Shown: one piece after another, positions 15,412-22,726 of the stretch | How positions within the stretch are numbered: position 1 is the first letter of the stretch | How the letters are laid out: each line of letters starts with the position of its first letter | Assembly: GCA_035476815.1 (NCBI GenBank) | Contig: DATILD010000096.1 | Location: forward strand, 1-28,410 | DNA length: 28,410 bases | Reading direction: 5' to 3' | Source: Methylibium sp035476815 | Lineage (GTDB): Bacteria; Pseudomonadota; Gammaproteobacteria; Burkholderiales; Burkholderiaceae_C | Program-made: the position numbers and the translations under genes | Notes under the pieces: generated by a model | The model's input: only the letters and a program-made list of their open reading frames with translations | Told to the model about the DNA's origin: nothing | Database searches by the model: none

Positions 15412-16185
15412 ATGTTGAACGCCAAGACCGCACTCGTCACCGGCTCCACCAGCGGCATCGGCCTGGGCATCGCGCTCGAGCTCGCGCGCCAGGGGGCCGC
15501 GGTGATCCTCAACGGCTTCGGCGACGCCGAGGGCCCGCAGGCCCAGGTGCGCGAGGCCGGCGCGCCGCGCGTCGGCTACCACGGCGCCGACATGAGCAAG
15601 CCGGCCGAGATCGAGGCGATGATGGCCTGGGCCGCGGCCGAGTTCGGCGGCGTCGACATCCTCGTCAACAACGCCGGCATCCAGCATGTAGCGCCGGTCG
15701 AGGACTTCCCGGCCGCCAAGTGGGACGCGATCATCGCGATCAACCTCAGTTCGGCCTTCCACACCACGCGGCTCGCGATTCCGCACATGCGCGCCAGGAA
15801 CTGGGGCCGCGTCGTCAACATCGCCTCGGCGCATGGGCTGGTGGCCTCGGCCGGCAAGTCGGCCTATGTGGCGGCCAAGCATGGCATCGTCGGCTTCACC
15901 AAGTCGGTGGCGCTGGAGACCGCGACCACCGGCGTCACCGTCAACGCGATCTGCCCCGGCTGGGTGCTGACGCCGCTGGTGCAAAAGCAGATCGACGACC
16001 GCGCGGCGCGCGAGGGCATCCCGGTGGTCCAGGCCGAGCGCGAGCTGCTCGGCGAGAAGCAGCCCTCGCTGCAGTTCACGACGCCGGCGCAGCTGGGCGA
16101 GCTGACGGTGTTCCTGTGCTCGGACGCCGCCGCCAACGTCAAGGGCCAGGCCTGGGCGATGGACGGCGGCTGGACCGCCCAGTAG
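15412..16185 (+). CDS. bdhA: 3-hydroxybutyrate dehydrogenase
   Basis: This 257-residue SDR enzyme oxidises (R)-3-hydroxybutyrate to acetoacetate with NAD+, the first step in using ketone bodies or depolymerised PHB. Seen are the nucleotide-binding TGSTSGIGLGIA (from residue 10), NNAGIQHVAPVEDFP, catalytic Ser139, Tyr152 and Lys156 (SAYVAAKHGIVGFTK), and the family-specific stretches SAHGLVASAGKSAY and NAICPGWVLTPLVQKQI. It ends AWAMDGGWTAQ. The start MLNAKTALVTGSTSG fits the family; an earlier in-frame ATG at 15382 would add ten unconserved residues. A GATAAT at 15374-15379 could be its -10. The 3' end meets the SIMPL gene head-on, nine bases apart. The later CoA-transferase and thiolase genes complete the pathway. 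Confidence 0.95.
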   Translation: MLNAKTALVTGSTSGIGLGIALELARQGAAVILNGFGDAEGPQAQVREAGAPRVGYHGADMSKPAEIEAMMAWAAAEFGGVDILVNNAGIQHVAPVEDFPAAKWDAIIAINLSSAFHTTRLAIPHMRARNWGRVVNIASAHGLVASAGKSAYVAAKHGIVGFTKSVALETATTGVTVNAICPGWVLTPLVQKQIDDRAAREGIPVVQAERELLGEKQPSLQFTTPAQLGELTVFLCSDAAANVKGQAWAMDGGWTAQ

Positions 16186-16194
16186 AGGCTTCAG

Positions 16195-16911
16195 TCACTT
16201 CGTCAGTTGCACCGTCCCGCTGACGGTCGCGCTCAGCGTGCTCTTGCCCGGCTCGACCGGCACCGGCGCATCCGAGGCCGCCGACATCTCGGCCTTGGCG
16301 CGGTACATCACCGGCCGCGGATCGCCGCCGTTGTCGGCCGACTGCACCGAGACCTCGCGCAGCGTGTAGCCGGCAAAGCCGAACTGCCTGGCCAGCTCGC
16401 CCGCCTTGGCGCGATAGCGCTGGATCGCCTGGGCCGTGACCTCGGCCTCGTGCACCGCGGCCAGCTCGCGCGAGACGCGGTAGCCGACACCGGTGATGTT
16501 CATGCCGGTCAGCCGGCCGGCCGTCTGCGCCACGCGCGGACTGTCCTTGCCCTCCAGCACCAGCTCGGCCTGACCCTGCCAGCCGTTGATCTTGCCGTCG
16601 CGGCCATAGCGCGGGTGCAGCGAGAAGCCGCCGGTGCGCACCTCCAGCTTGCCGGGCGCGGCGGCCTTCTTCGCCTCGGCCAGCGCGGTGTCGAGCACGG
16701 TCTTGAGCTGGCCCTGCACGGTGGCGGCATCCTGGCCGTCGCGCACCGCCTGCAAGGTGATGGCCAGCAGGTCCTGGGTGACCTCGACGTTCGCGGTCGC
16801 CGAGAAACTGACCAGATTCTCGGGCGGCGCGGTCGCGGCGCCGGCCGGCGCCGCGACCATGGCCAGCAGGGCCAGCGCCAGCCCGCCGACATGGGTCAAG
16901 CTCTTGTTCAT
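16195..16911 (-). CDS. SIMPL-domain (DUF541) periplasmic protein
   Basis: This 238-residue protein has a signal peptide (THVGGLALALLAMVAAPAGAA, cleavage near residue 25) and one SIMPL/DUF541 domain. The domain shows VSFSATANVEVTQDLLAITLQAVRDGQDAATVQGQLKTVLDTALAEAKK, then RTGGFSLHPRYGRDGKINGWQGQAELVLEGKD, a central AVHEAEVTAQAIQRYRAKAGELARQFGFAGYTLREVSV, and a C-terminal strand ending TVSGTVQLTK. The family includes periplasmic/outer-membrane proteins of uncertain function (E. coli YggE, linked to oxidative stress). It is divergent from ompR, with a 176-bp shared region carrying an OmpR-like inverted repeat, so OmpR control is plausible but unproven. Confidence 0.88.
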   Translation of the reverse strand: MNKSLTHVGGLALALLAMVAAPAGAATAPPENLVSFSATANVEVTQDLLAITLQAVRDGQDAATVQGQLKTVLDTALAEAKKAAAPGKLEVRTGGFSLHPRYGRDGKINGWQGQAELVLEGKDSPRVAQTAGRLTGMNITGVGYRVSRELAAVHEAEVTAQAIQRYRAKAGELARQFGFAGYTLREVSVQSADNGGDPRPVMYRAKAEMSAASDAPVPVEPGKSTLSATVSGTVQLTK

Positions 16912-17003
16912 CGTGTCCCTTCGCTACGGCGCGGCGGTTGCCGCGGAGCGCGCAGCTTGCCGCATTTCACGCGCCCTTGCGTTTGCTGGCGGGTAGGCGC
17001 AAG

Positions 17004-17072
17004 ATTTGTAACAGCGGGTCAGGCCCGGATTTTTCGCGGTTTGCCCTGCGCACAATCGCCTCTGTTACAAAT
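17004..17072. promoter_or_regulatory. OmpR-like inverted repeat in SIMPL-ompR divergent region
   Basis: ATTTGTAACAG (17004-17014) and CTGTTACAAAT (17062-17072) are perfect 11-bp inverted copies, 58 bp apart centre to centre. They contain GTAACA/TGTTAC cores resembling the GTnACA-type half-sites known for OmpR in enterobacteria. The right copy ends 15 bases before the ompR ATG, immediately upstream of GGAGAGG, a position fitting autoregulation; the left copy is about 93 bp from the SIMPL start. The repeat is seen directly; binding by this OmpR is inference. Confidence 0.6.
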
Positions 17073-17087
17073 ACGGAGAGGCCGCGA

Positions 17088-17828
17088 ATGAACGCCACCG
17101 CCAGCAATGCCCAACGCCCGGACCGCATCGTGGTCGTCGACGACGATGCGCGCATCCGCGACCTGCTGCGCCGCTACCTGACCCAGGAGGGCTTCGAGGT
17201 CCTGCTCGCCGAAGACGCCAAGGCGCTGAACCGCGTGCTGACGCGCGACACCATCGACCTGATCGTGCTCGACCTGATGCTCCCCGGCGAGGACGGCCTG
17301 TCGATCTGCCGCCGCCTGCGCGCCAACAACGACACCACGCCGATCATCATGCTGACGGCCAAGGTCGAGGACGTGGACCGCATCGTCGGTCTCGAGGTCG
17401 GCGCCGACGACTACCTGCCCAAGCCCTTCAACCCGCGCGAGCTGCTGGCGCGCATCCACGCCGTGCTGCGGCGCCGCCCGACGCTGGAAGCCCCCGGCGC
17501 GCCGGCCAAGGAGCCGCAGACCGTCACCTTCGGCCCCTTCGAGTTCGACCTGGCGTTGCGCCGGCTGACCAAGGACGGCGAGCAGATCGCGCTGACCACC
17601 GGCGAGTTCTCGATGCTCAAGGCGCTGGTGCGCCACCCGCGCCAACCACTGTCGCGCGACAAGCTGGCGCAGCTCGCCCGGGGCCGCGAGTTCGAGCCCT
17701 TCGACCGCAGCCTGGACGTGCAAATCTCCCGCCTGCGCAAGATGATCGAGCCCGACCCGGCCCAGCCGCGCTACATCCAGACGGTGTGGGGCGTGGGCTA
17801 CGTGTTCGTGCCGGACGGCACGGCCTGA
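17088..17828 (+). CDS. ompR: OmpR-family response regulator
   Basis: This 246-residue two-component regulator has an N-terminal receiver with acidic residues in VVVDDDARIRDLL, phospho-acceptor Asp62 (LIVLDLMLPGEDG), Thr90 in IIMLTAK and Lys112 in DDYLPKPFNPRELL. It has a C-terminal winged helix (EFSMLKALVRHPRQPLSRDKLAQLARGREFEPFDRSLDVQISRLRKMIEPDPAQPRYIQTVWGVGYVFVPDG). The RGREFEPFDRSLDVQISRLRK stretch and length match OmpR rather than PhoB or KdpE. The ATG at 17088 is chosen for its GGAGAGG; the upstream open frame crosses the inverted repeat and is not coding. An EnvZ-type kinase follows 28 bp later. Known OmpR targets are porins and osmolarity genes; its targets here are unknown. Confidence 0.93.
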   Translation: MNATASNAQRPDRIVVVDDDARIRDLLRRYLTQEGFEVLLAEDAKALNRVLTRDTIDLIVLDLMLPGEDGLSICRRLRANNDTTPIIMLTAKVEDVDRIVGLEVGADDYLPKPFNPRELLARIHAVLRRRPTLEAPGAPAKEPQTVTFGPFEFDLALRRLTKDGEQIALTTGEFSMLKALVRHPRQPLSRDKLAQLARGREFEPFDRSLDVQISRLRKMIEPDPAQPRYIQTVWGVGYVFVPDGTA

Positions 17829-17856
17829 GGCCCGGCTCCGCTGACCCGGTGCTCCG

Positions 17857-19269
17857 ATGGCCGACCCTGCCGCGACCACTGCCCGCAGCCGCCGCGCCGA
17901 ACGCATCGCCGAAAGCCTGAACCCGCGGCCCTGGTGGCGGCCGCGGCTGCCGCGCATGGCGCTGAGCCTGTTCTGGCGCACCTTCATCCTGCTCGCCCTG
18001 CTGCTCAGCGGCGGCATCCTGGCCTGGATGCAGACCTTCCGTGCGCTCGAGTTCGAGCCGCGCGCGGTGCAGGCGGCGCAGCAGATCGCGAGTCTGGTCA
18101 ACCTGTCGCGCGCGGCGCTGCGCTACGCCGACGCGATCAACCGCGTCACCGTGGTCAAGACCATGACCGACCAGGAGTCGGTGCGGGTCGTGCCGCGCGA
18201 GCCGCGGGACCACTTCGAGCCCTTCGAGGTCGATCGCTTCAGCCGCGCCGTCGGCCAGGCGCTGCGCTCGCGGCTCGGCCCGAACACCATGGTGGCCAGC
18301 AGCGTCAACGGCGTGAGCGGGCTGTGGGTCGGCTTCAACATCGAGAACGACCCCTACTGGCTGCAGGCCGACCCGAAGCGGCTGGAGGCCGTCGCCGGCA
18401 GCACCTACTTCGTGTGGACCACGATCGCGCTGCTGGCCACGCTGCTCGGTTCGGCGGCGATCGCCGGGCTGATCAACCGGCCGCTGAAGCAGCTGTCGTT
18501 CGCCGCCAGCCGCATCCGCGACGGCGAGTTCGAGTCGCGCCTCGACGAGGAAACCATGACCGCGGAGATCCGCGAGGTCAACATGGGCTTCAACCGCATG
18601 GCGCGCGAACTCGCCAAGGTCGACGAGGACCGCGCGGTGATGCTCGCCGGCATCAGCCATGACCTGCGCACGCCGCTGGCGCGCATGCGGCTGGAGACCG
18701 AGATGAGCGTGGTCGACGAGGAGGCCAAGCGCAACATGGCGGCCGACATCGACCAGCTCGACGCCATCATCGACAAGTTCATGGACTACGCGCGCCCGGG
18801 CGAGGTCAAGCTCTCGCCGGTGCACCTGTCGGGCGTGGTCGATCGCGAGATCGCCGCCTTCCGCGACCCGACGCAGATCGTGATCCAGAGCCGCGTCGCG
18901 ATCGACACCAAGGTGATGGCCGACGACACCGAGCTCGGCCGCGTGCTCGCCAACCTGTTCGAGAACGCGCGGCGCTATGGCCGCAGCCCCGAGGACGGCA
19001 TCGCCCGCGTCGTCGTCAGCTACGCACGCACCGGGCCCTGGGTGATCGTCAGCGTGCGCGACCACGGCAACGGCGTGCCGCCGGAAAAGCTCAAGCAGCT
19101 GACCACGCCCTTCTTCCGCGGCGACGCGGCGCGCACGGCCGCCACCGGTGCCGGACTGGGCCTCGCCATTGTCGAGAAGGCGGTCCAGCGCATGGGCGGC
19201 AGCTTCGACATCGCCAACGCGCCGGACGGCGGGCTGGTGGCGCACATCCGGCTGAAGAAGGCGCCCTGA
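17857..19269 (+). CDS. envZ: EnvZ-like sensor histidine kinase
   Basis: This 470-residue inner-membrane kinase has TM1 (about residues 41-59), a periplasmic domain of about 125 residues, TM2 (about 184-206) ending in the Pro of a HAMP domain (NRPLKQLSFAASRIRDGEFESRLDE), HisKA with His268 in AGISHDLRTPLARMRLETEM, and HATPase_c. The ATPase has N-box NLFENARRYG, G1 VRDHGNGVP, F-box PFFRG and G2 ATGAGLGLAIVEK. The SHDLRTPLxRxRLxTEM phospho-site is EnvZ-type. The partner OmpR gene ends 28 bp upstream, so both are one transcript. A longer cytoplasmic N-terminus (about 40 residues) than E. coli EnvZ is predicted; M34 is an alternative start. The Shine-Dalgarno is weak for either. Confidence 0.92.
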   Translation: MADPAATTARSRRAERIAESLNPRPWWRPRLPRMALSLFWRTFILLALLLSGGILAWMQTFRALEFEPRAVQAAQQIASLVNLSRAALRYADAINRVTVVKTMTDQESVRVVPREPRDHFEPFEVDRFSRAVGQALRSRLGPNTMVASSVNGVSGLWVGFNIENDPYWLQADPKRLEAVAGSTYFVWTTIALLATLLGSAAIAGLINRPLKQLSFAASRIRDGEFESRLDEETMTAEIREVNMGFNRMARELAKVDEDRAVMLAGISHDLRTPLARMRLETEMSVVDEEAKRNMAADIDQLDAIIDKFMDYARPGEVKLSPVHLSGVVDREIAAFRDPTQIVIQSRVAIDTKVMADDTELGRVLANLFENARRYGRSPEDGIARVVVSYARTGPWVIVSVRDHGNGVPPEKLKQLTTPFFRGDAARTAATGAGLGLAIVEKAVQRMGGSFDIANAPDGGLVAHIRLKKAP

Positions 19270-19278
19270 GCGGGCGCC

Positions 19279-19301
19279 GCCGCTGCGCTCAGCGCAGCGG
19301 C
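19279..19301. terminator. Possible bidirectional hairpin between envZ and scoB
   Basis: GCCGCTGCGC-TCA-GCGCAGCGGC is a perfect ten-pair stem with a three-base loop. It lies ten bases after the envZ stop, and its loop is exactly the scoB stop codon on the other strand. There is no T-tract in either direction, so rho-independent termination is uncertain. For convergent genes it could block read-through or protect 3' ends. Confidence 0.4.
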
Positions 19302-19927
19302 ACGCCCGTCTTGGACTGCAGCTCGTCGAGCGTCACGCCCGGCGCCAACTCGACCACCTTCAGCCCTTCGGGCGTCACGTCCATCACCGCGAGGTCGGTG
19401 ATGATGCGGTCGACGACGCCGACGCCCGTCAGCGGCAGCGTGCACTTGGGCAGGATCTTCAGGTCGGTCGTGCCATCCTTCTTCTTGGCCACATGCTCCA
19501 TCAGCACGATCACGCGGCCGACGCCGGCCACGAGGTCCATCGCGCCGCCCATGCCCTTGACCATCTTGCCGGGGATCATCCAGTTGGCCAGGTCGCCGTG
19601 TTCGCTGACCTGCATCGCGCCGAGGATGCTCAGGTTGATCTTGCCGCCGCGGATCATCGCGAAGCTGTCGTGGCTGCCGAAGATCGACGAACCGGGGATC
19701 GTGGTCACGGTCTGCTTGCCGGCGTTGATCAGGTCGGCGTCGACCTCGTCCTCGGTCGGAAAGGGACCGATGCCGAGCATGCCGTTCTCGCTCTGCAGCC
19801 ACACCTCGATCGAGCTCGGCACGTGGTTGGCCACCAGCGTCGGGATGCCGATGCCGAGGTTGACGTAGTAGCCATCCTGCAGCTCGTGGGCCGCGCGCGC
19901 GGCCATCTGGTCTTGGGTCCAGGGCAT
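19289..19927 (-). CDS. scoB: 3-oxoacid CoA-transferase subunit B
   Basis: This 212-residue beta subunit belongs to succinyl-CoA:acetoacetate CoA-transferase (family I). It carries the catalytic glutamate in LQSENGMLG (Glu47), plus YYVNLGIGIPTLVANHVP, the Gly-rich GGKINLSILGAMQVSEHGDLANWMIPGKMVKGMGGAMDLVAG, and the C-terminal KCTLPLTGVGVVDRIITDLAVMDV. With subunit A it moves CoA from succinyl-CoA to acetoacetate, giving acetoacetyl-CoA for thiolytic cleavage. The order on the minus strand is A then B with an 83-bp gap holding two hairpins, unusual because these subunits are often nearly contiguous. The 3' end converges with envZ. Confidence 0.94.
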   Translation of the reverse strand: MPWTQDQMAARAAHELQDGYYVNLGIGIPTLVANHVPSSIEVWLQSENGMLGIGPFPTEDEVDADLINAGKQTVTTIPGSSIFGSHDSFAMIRGGKINLSILGAMQVSEHGDLANWMIPGKMVKGMGGAMDLVAGVGRVIVLMEHVAKKKDGTTDLKILPKCTLPLTGVGVVDRIITDLAVMDVTPEGLKVVELAPGVTLDELQSKTGVPLR

Positions 19928-19930
19928 GTC

Positions 19931-19980
19931 AAGCCTCCCGACGAGCCGCCTCTAGGGAGGCTTGCGCCCCCTCGGGGGGC
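19931..19980. repeat. Two consecutive hairpins in the scoA-scoB gap
   Basis: AAGCCTCCC (19931-19939) pairs with GGGAGGCTT (19955-19963), and GCCCCC (19966-19971) pairs with GGGGGC (19975-19980). The second is followed by AACGAAGTGACGTGGGGGT, a layout I associate with short dispersed intergenic repeats in Burkholderiales (from memory). The gap sits inside what should be an operon, so it may tune the ratio or stability of the two subunit messages. Confidence 0.55.
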
Positions 19981-20010
19981 AGGAACGAAGTGACGTGGGG
20001 GTGGTTCATT

Positions 20011-20718
20011 TCAGACTCCCGCCTTCTCGGTGATGGTGCGCTTCTCGATGCGCTTCTCGGGGCTCGCGTTGAGCACGATGCGGTGCACGTAGATGCCGGG
20101 CAGGTGGATGTCGTCCGGGGCCAGCTCGCCGACCTCGACGATCTGCTCGACCTCGACCACGCAGATCTTGCCGGCCATCGCCGCGGCCGGGTTGAAGTTG
20201 CGCGCCGTCATGCGGAAGCGCAGGTTGCCGCTCTTGTCGGCCACATGGGCCTTGACCAGCGACACCTCAGGCGCCAGCGACCGCTCCATCACATAGGTGT
20301 GGCCGTCGAACTCGCGCAGCTCCTTGCCGTCGGCGACGATGGTGCCGACGCCGGTGCGGGTGAAGAAGGCCGGGATGCCGGCGCCGCCGGCGCGCAGCTT
20401 CTCGGCCAGCGTGCCCTGGGGCGTGAACTCGAGCTCGAGCTCGCCGGCCAGGTACTGGCGCTCGAACTCCTTGTTCTCGCCGACGTAGCTGGAGATCATC
20501 TTCTTGATCTGGCGCGTCTCGAGCAGCTTGCCGAGGCCGAAGCCGTCGACGCCGGCGTTGTTGGAGATGACCGTCAGGTCCTTCTTGCCGGTGTCGCGCA
20601 GCGCGTCGATCAGCGCCTCGGGAATGCCGCACAGACCGAAGCCGCCGACCGCCAGCAGCTGGCCGTCGCGGACGATGCCGTCGAGCGCCGCCGCGGCGCT
20701 CGGGTAGAGCTTGTTCAT
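20011..20718 (-). CDS. scoA: 3-oxoacid CoA-transferase subunit A
   Basis: This 235-residue alpha subunit has the family signatures DGQLLAVGGFGLCGIPEALIDAL, VISNNAGVDGFGLGKLLETRQIKKMISSYVGENKEFERQYLAGELELEFTPQGTLAEKLRAGGAGIPAFFTRTGVGT and a C-terminal AAAMAGKICVVEVEQIVEVGELAPDDIHLPGIYVHRIV. It forms the heterotetramer with subunit B. The start MNKLYPSAAAALDGIV is favoured by GAGGAG seven bases upstream; the longer in-frame version would run into the promoter palindrome. It is transcribed away from the PAS-LuxR regulator, which is the obvious candidate to control it. Confidence 0.94.
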   Translation of the reverse strand: MNKLYPSAAAALDGIVRDGQLLAVGGFGLCGIPEALIDALRDTGKKDLTVISNNAGVDGFGLGKLLETRQIKKMISSYVGENKEFERQYLAGELELEFTPQGTLAEKLRAGGAGIPAFFTRTGVGTIVADGKELREFDGHTYVMERSLAPEVSLVKAHVADKSGNLRFRMTARNFNPAAAMAGKICVVEVEQIVEVGELAPDDIHLPGIYVHRIVLNASPEKRIEKRTITEKAGV

Positions 20719-20743
20719 CGGGTGCTCCTCGGGGATGCAGCGC

Positions 20744-20780
20744 AGTACAACGCAAAGCGTACTACGTATGCGCATACGTA
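20744..20780. promoter_or_regulatory. Operator-like palindromes between scoA and the PAS-LuxR gene
   Basis: TACGTATGCGCATACGTA (20763-20780) is a perfect 18-bp palindrome. A second, imperfect inverted pair, AGTAC (20744-20748) and GTACT (20759-20763), abuts it. A partial copy, CGCATACG (20801-20808), lies just before the regulator's ATG. TAAAAT (20779-20784) could be the regulator's -10, so a protein bound at the main palindrome would overlap its promoter. Likely ligand: the neighbouring LuxR-type regulator (inference). Confidence 0.65.
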
Positions 20781-20810
20781 AAATCGCCTAAGGCTTCTCT
20801 CGCATACGCC

Positions 20811-21401
20811 ATGCCACACCCTCTGCACGCGGACCCGGCGGTCGACTACCGCACCGCCTTCGAGCTCGCTCCGGTCGGCATGGTGCTGTCGAGCCACCGC
20901 GTGATGGTCGATTGCAACCTGGCCGCCGCCGAGATGTTCCGCGTGCCGCGCGAGGCGATGATCGGCCGGTCGTTCCAGCTGCTCTACCCGAGCGCCGAAG
21001 AGTTCGAGCGCACCGGCGCGCGCATCGTGCTGCAGCTCGACCGCGGCGGCCGCTATGCTGACGATCGCATCATGAAGCGCGAGCCCGGCAACCCGCGCGG
21101 CGAGCTGTTCTGGTGCCATGTGATCGGCCGGGCGCTGAACCGCGCCACGCCGCACGAGGCCGGCATCTGGAGCTTCGAGGACCTGTCCTCGCGCCGGCCG
21201 CTGACCGGCAGCGGCCGCGGCCACCTGACCGCGCGCGAGCGCGAGGTCGCGGCGCTGCTGACCGAGGGCCGCACCAGCAAGGAGATCGGCAAGGCGCTGG
21301 GCATCAGCCCGCGCACGGTGGACATCTACCGTGCGCGGCTGCTGCGCAAGTACGGCGCCGGCAGCACCGCCGAGCTCGTCACCAAGCTCGTCGCAGGCTG
21401 A
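20811..21401 (+). CDS. PAS-domain LuxR-type transcriptional regulator
   Basis: This 196-residue protein has an N-terminal PAS domain (YRTAFELAPVGMVLSSHRVMVDCNLAAAEMFRVPREAMIGRSFQLLYPSAEEFE) and a C-terminal LuxR/FixJ helix-turn-helix (LTAREREVAALLTEGRTSKEIGKALGISPRTVDIYRARLLRKYGAGSTAELV). There is no receiver domain, so the PAS part probably senses a small molecule or partner protein. It is divergent from scoA, with 92 bp holding a perfect palindrome, and convergent with the thiolase gene (stop codons one base apart). That placement between two ketone-body genes makes it the likely pathway regulator; this is inference. No clear Shine-Dalgarno precedes the ATG. Confidence 0.88.
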   Translation: MPHPLHADPAVDYRTAFELAPVGMVLSSHRVMVDCNLAAAEMFRVPREAMIGRSFQLLYPSAEEFERTGARIVLQLDRGGRYADDRIMKREPGNPRGELFWCHVIGRALNRATPHEAGIWSFEDLSSRRPLTGSGRGHLTAREREVAALLTEGRTSKEIGKALGISPRTVDIYRARLLRKYGAGSTAELVTKLVAG

Positions 21402-21402
21402 C

Positions 21403-22587
21403 TCAGATCCGCTCGAAGACGGTCGCGATGCCCTGCCCGCCGCCGATGCACATCGTCACCAGCGCGTAGCGGCCGCCGGTGCGCTGCAGCTCGTACAGCG
21501 CCTTGGTCGCGATCACCGCGCCGGAGGCGCCGACCGGATGGCCGAGCGCGATCGCGCCGCCGTTGACGTTGGTCTTGGCCATGTCCAGGCCCAGGCCGCG
21601 CTGCACCGCGATCGCCTGCGCCGCGAAGGCCTCGTTGGACTCGATCACGTCGATCTGCTCGAGCGTCAGGCCGGCCTTCTTCAGCGCCAGCTTGGAGGCC
21701 GGGATCGGGCCCTCGCCCATGATCTCGTTCGGCACGCCGGCCACCGCATAGGACACCAGCCGCGCGATCGCCTTGTAGCCGTCCTTCTCGGCGGCGGCGG
21801 CGTCGCCCAGCACGAAGAAGGACGCGCCGTCATTGATGCCCGAGGCGTTGCCGGCCGTCACCGACCCGTCCTTCTTGAACGCCGCCTTCATCTTGGCCAG
21901 CGTCTCCATCGTGGTCGTGGCCTTCACATGCTCGTCGGTGTCGAACACGACCTCGCCCTTCCTGGTCTGCTTGACGATCGGCACGATCTGGCTCTTGAAG
22001 CGGCCCTCGGCGATCGCCGCCGCGGCGCGGCGGTGCGACTCGACCGCCAACGCGTCCTGCTCCTCGCGGCTGATGCCCCACTTGGTGCACAGGTTCTCGG
22101 CGGTGAGGCCCATGTGGCCGACGCCGAAGGGGTCGGTCAGCGTCGCCACCATCATGTCGATCAGCTTGGCGTCGCCCATGCGCGCGCCGCTGCGCAGCGC
22201 CGGCGCGATGTAGGCGCCGCGGCTCATCACCTCGACGCCGCCGCCGATGCCGTAATCGCAGTCGCCGAGCAGGATGTTCTGCGCGGTCGTCACGATGCCC
22301 TGCAGGCCCGACGAGCACAGCCGGTTCACCGCCATCGCCACCGAGTCCATCGGCAGCCCGGCCTGGATCGACGCGACGCGGGCAACATAGGCCGAGCGGC
22401 TCTCGGTCGGGATGCAGTTGCCCACCGTCACGTAGTTGATCTTCTGGGGGTCGACACCCGAGCGCTCGATCGCCCCCTTCATCACCATCCCGGCCAGCTC
22501 GCTCGGCTCGATCTCCGACAGCGAGCCGCCGAAACCGCCCACCGCCGACCGCGCCGCCGCCAGCACCACCACGTCACGCTTGCTCAT
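21403..22587 (-). CDS. bktB: Acetyl-CoA acetyltransferase / beta-ketothiolase (BktB-like)
   Basis: This 394-residue thiolase has the acyl-enzyme cysteine in VNRLCSSGLQ (Cys91), the catalytic His350 in LGHPVGASG and the second Cys380 in CIGGGQG. Further matches to the Cupriavidus BktB pattern include TAENL, GNASGINDGA and the C-terminal MCIGGGQGIATVFERI. It reversibly condenses or cleaves 3-ketoacyl-CoA; beside scoAB and bdhA the likely direction is cleavage of acetoacetyl-CoA, though PHB-precursor synthesis is also possible. Two starts are close: ATG 22593 touches AAGGAG, whereas ATG 22587 has it six bases away, so I chose the latter. The gene symbol rests on remembered similarity and is less certain than the thiolase call. 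Confidence 0.93.
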   Translation of the reverse strand: MSKRDVVVLAAARSAVGGFGGSLSEIEPSELAGMVMKGAIERSGVDPQKINYVTVGNCIPTESRSAYVARVASIQAGLPMDSVAMAVNRLCSSGLQGIVTTAQNILLGDCDYGIGGGVEVMSRGAYIAPALRSGARMGDAKLIDMMVATLTDPFGVGHMGLTAENLCTKWGISREEQDALAVESHRRAAAAIAEGRFKSQIVPIVKQTRKGEVVFDTDEHVKATTTMETLAKMKAAFKKDGSVTAGNASGINDGASFFVLGDAAAAEKDGYKAIARLVSYAVAGVPNEIMGEGPIPASKLALKKAGLTLEQIDVIESNEAFAAQAIAVQRGLGLDMAKTNVNGGAIALGHPVGASGAVIATKALYELQRTGGRYALVTMCIGGGQGIATVFERI

Positions 22588-22726
22588 CGCCATCTCCTTG
22601 CGCAAAAAAAGTTCGTGGCCGCGCTCGACGCGGCCGGCCGGGGCATACCTTACTCCCGTTTGCTGTCGCCGTTCCGTCGCCGAGGCGTCACGCGGGCGCC
22701 ATGCGGGCGTCATCCAATGTGCCTCC

